Shown here: piece by piece, positions 60,804 to 64,000 of the stretch
Layout: every line of letters begins with the position of its first letter
Numbering within the stretch: position 1 is the stretch's first letter
Source of the DNA: Acidipila rosea
GTDB lineage: Bacteria; Acidobacteriota; Terriglobia; Terriglobales; Acidobacteriaceae
Assembly: GCF_004339725.1 (NCBI RefSeq)
Contig: NZ_SMGK01000005.1
Span: 124,001-188,000 of the forward strand
DNA: 64,000 nucleotides
Reading direction: 5' to 3'
Position numbers and translations under genes: made by a program
Notes under the pieces: generated by a model
What the model was told of the DNA's origin: nothing
The model's database searches: none
Seen by the model: only the letters and a program-made list of their open reading frames with translations

Positions 60804-60862
60804 GATCGAACCGCCGACGCCGGCCTTTTCAGGGCCGCGCTCTACCACTGAGCTATCTGGCC
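60788..60862 (-). tRNA. tRNA-Phe (anticodon GAA)
   Basis: The minus strand folds as a full cloverleaf: acceptor GGCCAGA/TCTGGCC, D arm GCTC/GAGC, anticodon arm CGGCC-CTGAAAA-GGCCG with anticodon GAA, five-base variable loop, T arm with TTCGATC, discriminator A and encoded CCA. A promoter is visible upstream (AAGACA, 16 bases, TATACT). It is the probable insertion site of the island. Confidence 0.95.
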
Positions 60863-60946
60863 TTGGGGAGAATTACTTCCAAGGAGGTATGTTAGCGGAG
60901 ATCGATAGGGGATCTGCTACCGGACTGCTGCCCAACAACCTCGCTT

Positions 60947-60974
60947 AGTATAGCAAAACTCCCGGACTTGTCTT
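60947..60974 (-). promoter_or_regulatory. Promoter of tRNA-Phe
   Basis: On the minus strand AAGACA (60969-60974), 16 bases and TATACT (60947-60952) form a promoter about 85 bases before the 5' end of the tRNA. TATACT matches five of six -10 positions. Confidence 0.55.
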
Positions 60975-61373
60975 GGTGCCGGGCAGCGCATTCTCCGTGC
61001 GCTGCGAAACCCTGCCTCAAGGGGGAATTTTGAACAGGCAACGCATCTCCGCGAGGCGCTATCAGACGCATCAGTAACATTCTTCACAAGCATTGGTGCA
61101 ACTCTGGGTGAATCACAGATTTCGCACCGAAACAAGGCTTTCAACGCCCTCGATTTGTGCTAGTCTGGGCCTCGTTCAATAGTGATTTTGTCCACGTCCT
61201 CCTGCTTGTAAAAAGAACCCGACCAACGGGACGAAGCCCGTCCAAAGGGTCCACGACACACCGACGAATCGCTTCCTCGACTGGGCATTGGCTCCCAGCG
61301 GAATGCTGTTTTTCAGAGAGTGTGCGGACTGCAAGTTCTTTTCAGGCAGCGGATGATGAGCTGAGGAAACACG
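60975..61373 (+). other. Region upstream of dnaA
   Basis: No gene is visible in this stretch. A DnaA-box-like TTGTCCACG (seven of nine matches to TTATCCACA) lies at about 61188-61196, compatible with dnaA autoregulation or with an origin nearby. A cluster of boxes plus an AT-rich unwinding region, as expected of a complete oriC, is not seen here. Confidence 0.4.
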
Positions 61374-62825
61374 ATGTCTTTTATGTCTACGGCCCCGGCC
61401 ACCCTGAACCCCTGGGTGCGCATCCTCGGAGCGCTCGAAAAGAAGGTCAACCGCCAGTCCTTCGAGACCTGGCTCAAGCCAACCCGGTTCAGTCATGTCA
61501 GCGGCAAGTTGCTCATCGTGCGCATCCCCACTGCCGATTTCGAGCATATCGGCGACCGCTACGGCGATCTTATCCAGGAAGCTATCGATAAGCTCGAGCT
61601 CGAGTTTGAAGATGTAAGTTTTGTCACTGCCGAAAAGGATCCGTCGCTGGCACGCATGCGCGAGGATGGCGGCTTCGCGCCGCAACCAGATCACTCGCCC
61701 AGCGCGCCTCCGGCGCAGGAGGCAGCCCCGTCGAAAAACAACGGCGCAGCAGCGCGCCCCCAGCAGGCAGGAGGGCCGCAGCAGGCCCGCTTTGACTGGA
61801 GTGCGGCCGCTCAGCTTAACCCCCGCTACACGTTCGATGGCTTTGTGACGGGTGCAGGGAACCAGTTTGCGCGCGCCGCTGCGATGGCCGTCGCCGAGCG
61901 CCCATCCAAGGCTTATAACCCCCTCTTCCTTTATGGCGGCGTTGGCATGGGCAAAACTCATCTCATGCAGGCGATCGGCCACGAGATGAAGCGCACCATC
62001 CCCACGGCATCCATCTGCTATGTCTCCAGTGAGAAGTTCACCAACGAGATGATCAACTCGTTGCGCTATGACAAGATGACCAGCTTCCGCGACAAGTTCC
62101 GCACAGTTGACCTGCTGCTCATCGACGACATCCAGTTCCTCGCGCAGAAAGAACGCACGCAGGAAGAATTTTTCCATACGTTCAATGCGCTGCACGAGAA
62201 CATGAAGCAGATTGTCATCGCATCGGATCGTCCTCCCAAGGAACTGGCCGAAATTGAGGACCGTCTGCGTTCGCGCTTCGAGTGGGGTCTGATTGCCGAC
62301 ATCCAGCCGCCTGACCTTGAAACGAAGGTCGCCATCCTGCAGAAGAAGGCAGAGAGTGAGCAGATGGCGCTGCCCATTGATGTCGCGCTCTTCATTGCCT
62401 CGAACGTCCGCACCAACGTGCGCGAGTTGGAAGGCGCCCTGACGCGTCTCTTTGCATGGTGCGGACTAAATGGAGTCGAGATCACCCTGCCGACCGCACA
62501 GCAGTGCCTCAAGCAGTTTATTGATACGCAGGTGCGCAAGATCACCATTGAGGCAATTCAGCGTGTAGTTGCCGAGCAGTTCGGTATGAGGGTTGTCGAA
62601 CTCAAGCAGAAGAACAACTCGCGACCGGTGGTTGTGCCGCGCCAGATTGCGATGTACCTTGCCAAGCAGATGACTGAAGCATCGCTGCCGGAGATAGGCC
62701 GAGCCTTTGGCGGCAAGCACCACACTACCGTTATGCACTCCATAGCGAAGATCGATGAGCAGCGCAGGGCGGATAAAGACCTCAATCGCACCCTGAACAA
62801 GCTGCAGGAGTCGCTCAACAGCTGA
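61374..62825 (+). CDS. dnaA: Chromosomal replication initiator DnaA
   Basis: DnaA melts the origin and loads the helicase. The 483-residue protein has domain I (WVRILGALEKKVNRQSFETWLKPTRF), a variable Pro/Ala/Gln-rich domain II (about 95-140), the AAA+ domain with Walker A GGVGMGKTHL and Walker B LLLIDDIQFLAQKERTQEEFFH, and domain IV with the DNA-binding signature RAFGGKHHTTVMHSI. GAGGAAA precedes the ATG; a second ATG (61383) is four codons in. Confidence 0.98.
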   Translation: MSFMSTAPATLNPWVRILGALEKKVNRQSFETWLKPTRFSHVSGKLLIVRIPTADFEHIGDRYGDLIQEAIDKLELEFEDVSFVTAEKDPSLARMREDGGFAPQPDHSPSAPPAQEAAPSKNNGAAARPQQAGGPQQARFDWSAAAQLNPRYTFDGFVTGAGNQFARAAAMAVAERPSKAYNPLFLYGGVGMGKTHLMQAIGHEMKRTIPTASICYVSSEKFTNEMINSLRYDKMTSFRDKFRTVDLLLIDDIQFLAQKERTQEEFFHTFNALHENMKQIVIASDRPPKELAEIEDRLRSRFEWGLIADIQPPDLETKVAILQKKAESEQMALPIDVALFIASNVRTNVRELEGALTRLFAWCGLNGVEITLPTAQQCLKQFIDTQVRKITIEAIQRVVAEQFGMRVVELKQKNNSRPVVVPRQIAMYLAKQMTEASLPEIGRAFGGKHHTTVMHSIAKIDEQRRADKDLNRTLNKLQESLNS

Positions 62826-62843
62826 TGCTACATAGCCTACTGT

Positions 62844-62897
62844 CTTTCGCGACCCTCCTCTGACGGGGTCGCGAAAGTGCTCTCGCGAGCGCGAGAA
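62844..62897 (+). terminator. Two adjacent hairpins after dnaA
   Basis: CTTTCGCGACCC and GGGTCGCGAAAG form a perfect 12-bp stem with a 10-base loop (62844-62877), and TCTCGC/GCGAGA a second 6-bp stem (62882-62897). No T run follows either, so termination would not be of the classic kind; a role in message stability or as a bidirectional site is possible. The remaining gap to 63150 holds an eight-T run near 62981 but no gene. Confidence 0.55.
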
Positions 62898-63150
62898 GTT
62901 GTTACCCCAGGCGAAGTATTTTCCGTAGGTGATTTTTCATCACAGAATCTCGAAGTGCTGCTGTCGATAGGTCAGTCTGTTTTTTTTGCCATGATCGAGA
63001 TGGTTGTAACGGAAGCTTTACTCTGCCTTAACACCTCTGCAACGTTCACACCCCAATCTTAACTAAGTATTCATCTACACCTCTTCGCTTTGATCCGTAG
63101 AGCGTTAAGAGTTCCGGCCATTTTGAATAACTTTTTTAGGAGTTGCGTCT

Positions 63151-64000
63151 GTGCGCAAAGCAGCAGTTGTATGTGCAGTCATGTTCTTCAGCGTTCTCTT
63201 CGCCCGGGCTGCAAGCCCAAGCGCTATAAATGGGCACGTTCTTGATTCTTCCGGAGCTGCCATTCCGGGCGCCGACATTACTTTGACCAGCGTTGCCACC
63301 GGCGTCACAACCCATGTTTCCACCGCTGCAGATGGTTCCTATGCCATCAGCGGTCTGGCGAACGGATCTTATACGCTGGTCGTGGTGAAAGATGGCTTCG
63401 CGGCCGCGAAGCCGACGACGCTGATGATTCAGCCAGGCCAGATCATAACTTCAGATATCGCCATGTCCGTCTCGTCAGCCTCTGAGTCGGTCGTGGTGCA
63501 TGGAGACGTTGTCTCGGGCGCGACGCCGGCCCCGACGCAGCAGCAGATCTTTAACTCCGATCAGACCATCCGCGTCATCGATCGCAAACAGATGGATATC
63601 GCCGGACCGGTGGCTGGCGCGGCTCAGCTCATTGCTACAACCCCGGGCGCAAACGTGACCGGCTACGGCAACACGGGCGCGACCAAGTACACGGTCTCGC
63701 TGAATGGCATTAATCAGGGCTGGGGCGGCTACGGCGGCTTCACTGGCGGCGGCTCACTGGGCGTGACGTTTGACGGTGTACCGATCGTCGATCCAGCGAC
63801 TGGACTCTGGCAGTCGCCGAGCATTCCTGAGACGCAGATGATCCAGAACCTTAACGTGACCTACGGCCCGGGCGATCCTGCGGAGCGCTGGTACACCAAC
63901 ATCGGCGGCGCTGTGGAGTTCACTCCAATTCAGCCGACCGCCAAGCCGCATGCCGATCTCTTCCTGACCTACGGCAGCTATAACCAGAAGGACCTGACTC
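63151..64000 (+). CDS. TonB-dependent receptor with carboxypeptidase-like N-terminal domain, partial
   Basis: The gene starts at GTG 63151 with AGGAG nine bases upstream and runs off the window. The readable 283 residues are a signal peptide (cleavage near FARAAS), a CarboxypepD_reg-like domain of about 80 residues (INGHVLDSSGAAIPGADITL, DGSYAISGLANGSYTLVV) and the start of a plug (VRVIDRKQ-like IRVIDRKQMDIAGP, VSLNGINQG). This architecture is greatly expanded in Acidobacteriota and imports large substrates such as glycans. The ligand cannot be told from this part. Confidence 0.88.
   Translation, partial: MRKAAVVCAVMFFSVLFARAASPSAINGHVLDSSGAAIPGADITLTSVATGVTTHVSTAADGSYAISGLANGSYTLVVVKDGFAAAKPTTLMIQPGQIITSDIAMSVSSASESVVVHGDVVSGATPAPTQQQIFNSDQTIRVIDRKQMDIAGPVAGAAQLIATTPGANVTGYGNTGATKYTVSLNGINQGWGGYGGFTGGGSLGVTFDGVPIVDPATGLWQSPSIPETQMIQNLNVTYGPGDPAERWYTNIGGAVEFTPIQPTAKPHADLFLTYGSYNQKDLT

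Noticed and set aside
60863-61373. Replication origin upstream of dnaA
   Set aside because: Only one imperfect DnaA-box-like site is seen and no AT-rich unwinding region, so an oriC call is not supported.
1-64000. CRISPR arrays, phage or defence systems
   Set aside because: No regularly spaced repeats, Cas genes, restriction-modification genes or toxin-antitoxin pairs were recognised on either strand.

Overview
The window looks like a chromosomal piece of an Acidobacteriota genome, probably Terriglobia/Acidobacteriaceae. The evidence is a GC-rich sequence, a large TonB-dependent receptor with an N-terminal carboxypeptidase-like domain next to dnaA, CRTAC1/ASPIC-UnbV and multiheme-TPR proteins, and a complete ISC-type iron-sulfur operon. 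The genus assignment is inference; no 16S gene is present.

Layout. 1-3612 (minus): start of a histidine operon, hisI-hisG-hisD-hisC, preceded by what reads as a complete histidine attenuator: promoter, 26-codon leader peptide with eight His codons, antiterminator segment and terminator. 3640-6169 (minus): a SulP anion transporter and a soluble histidine kinase. 6466-9954 (plus): a small membrane protein, an exported thioredoxin-like protein, a YihY/BrkB membrane protein and pyruvate kinase. 10108-16426: a tiny zinc-ribbon protein (minus), then iscR-iscS-iscU-iscA-hscB-hscA-fdx-iscX. 16434-25660 (minus): yraN, a secreted operon (TPR protein, pentaheme cytochrome-TPR, CRTAC1, small exported protein) and glgX.

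25742-38510 is a urea-utilisation locus. A GntR/FCD regulator, urea carboxylase and allophanate hydrolase run leftward. An outer-membrane porin and the UrtABCDE transporter run rightward. The 270-bp gap between them holds a GntR-type operator and three strand-specific RNA hairpins, and a GAF-ANTAR (RNA-binding antiterminator type) protein is encoded just beyond urtE. No urease is seen; urea would be split through allophanate.

39621-50137 is a mosaic: CPA1 antiporter, HPP membrane protein, a cytochrome c domain fused to an outer-membrane beta-barrel followed by a pentaheme cytochrome, an AhpD-Rrf2 pair under a perfect 19-bp-arm palindrome, and relics of nitrate/NO metabolism (RIC repair protein, Dnr-like regulator, Rieske protein joined head-to-head to a broken narK).

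50323-60862 is a decaying island bounded by 108/111-bp direct repeats that contain the 3' end of tRNA-Phe. It carries a type IV coupling-protein remnant, two short-chain reductases/epimerases with a TetR regulator and twin operators, a MarR-isochorismatase-MFS cluster, and several pseudogenes, three of them interrupted by a single in-frame stop. dnaA (61374-62825) and a partial TonB-dependent receptor close the window.

Starts, domain limits and functions are read by eye; no database search was run.
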